From contig JAQVWN010000020.1 in the NCBI GenBank assembly GCA_028749475.1, positions 1-33,226 of the forward strand: DNA of 33,226 nt, read 5' to 3'. Origin of the DNA: Thomasclavelia sp. (lineage in GTDB: Bacteria > Bacillota_I > Bacilli_A > Erysipelotrichales > Coprobacillaceae). Under the pieces are notes generated by a model, which saw only the letters and a program-made list of their open reading frames with translations, made no database searches and was not told where the DNA came from. Made by a program: the position numbers and the translations under genes. Below are positions 33,101-33,226 of the stretch, in pieces. The stretch's first letter is position 1. Each line of letters begins with the position of its first letter.

Positions 33101-33116
33101 TGAAGTTGTAAACTCA

Positions 33117-33170
33117 AAGTAGACACAAAAAAAGATATAATAAATATATCTTAGAAGTGTCTACTTTTTT
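33117..33170 (+). terminator. Terminator hairpin inside the IS left end
   Basis: The outer stem AAGTAGACAC/GTGTCTACTT (33117-33126 with 33157-33166) encloses an inner stem AAGATATA/TATATCTT (33132-33139 with 33145-33152), followed by TTTT. One arm is the terminal repeat itself. It would block outside transcription from entering the transposase gene. Confidence 0.75.
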
Positions 33171-33196
33171 CTATGTAGAAATGGAGGATTATACAA

Positions 33197-33226
33197 ATGG
33201 GAAGACATAAAGGTGGAAAGAATCGT
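33197..33226 (+). CDS. IS3-family transposase OrfA, N-terminus only
   Basis: Ten codons (MGRHKGGKNR) are visible before the window ends. The ATG has a GGAGG site 9 bases upstream. The basic start fits the helix-turn-helix OrfA of IS3-family elements, and the position just inside the IS end supports it. No motif beyond that is visible. Confidence 0.7.
   Translation, partial: MGRHKGGKNR

Larger units (their letters stand above)
33107..33226 (+). mobile_element. IS3-family insertion sequence, left end
   Basis: The terminal repeat TGTAAACTCAAAGTAGACAC (33107-33126) matches the right end seen at 102-121 with one mismatch. A promoterless leader and the start of the first transposase gene follow before the window ends. 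It has the same orientation as the copy at position 1, so it is probably a second copy of the same IS. Confidence 0.85.

Overview
The window is a low-GC stretch of bacterial chromosome. SecG, TagO, Mbl/MreB, alanine racemase, a Bacillota-style secG-rnr-smpB-ssrA block and tRNAs with encoded CCA point to a walled, low-GC Bacillota lineage (Erysipelotrichia, RF39 or another Mollicutes-related group would fit). The species cannot be named from sequence alone. The standard code applies: Trp is TGG and long frames stay open. Even so, none of the 29 intact host genes stops with TGA (26 TAA, 3 TAG).

Layout. (1) 1-121 is the right end of an IS3-family element, and 33107-33226 is the left end of an element with near-identical terminal repeats. 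Both point the same way and frame the window. (2) 122-5019 is accessory DNA: a TetR regulator beheaded by the IS, a gene-poor stretch with debris, a two-gene module (PHP-ABC ATPase plus a 104-residue acidic partner), and a heavily decayed large serine recombinase lying next to the 3' end of ssrA. (3) 5109-8470 (minus) is secG, rnr, smpB and ssrA: protein export, RNase R, and the trans-translation pair. (4) 8593-13699 holds cell-envelope genes: a TagO-type glycosyl-phosphate transferase with an extra C-terminal domain, a MupG-type muropeptide enzyme, a Cof-type HAD phosphatase, Mbl and a DUF1146 membrane protein. (5) 13752-14620 is a ten-tRNA operon. (6) 14764-21138 holds hisC-like aminotransferase, galE, a membrane thioredoxin-fold protein, alr, a lipoprotein-deoD-HAD operon and aroD. 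(7) 21219-31083 is a complete ten-gene V/A-type ATPase operon with two tandem I-subunit genes. (8) 31325-33067 is an M24 aminopeptidase P.

How the genes work together. Export, RNA quality control and wall building dominate the left half; Alr, TagO, MupG and Mbl all touch peptidoglycan or wall polymers. The ATPase operon would couple ATP to H+ or Na+ transport across the membrane. Many short gaps carry an intrinsic terminator whose stem overlaps the upstream stop codon, so transcription units are compact.

The most unusual items are the PHP-ATPase/small-protein module in the island, the shortened second I subunit of the ATPase, the TagO fusion, and the IS-mediated beheading of tetR.
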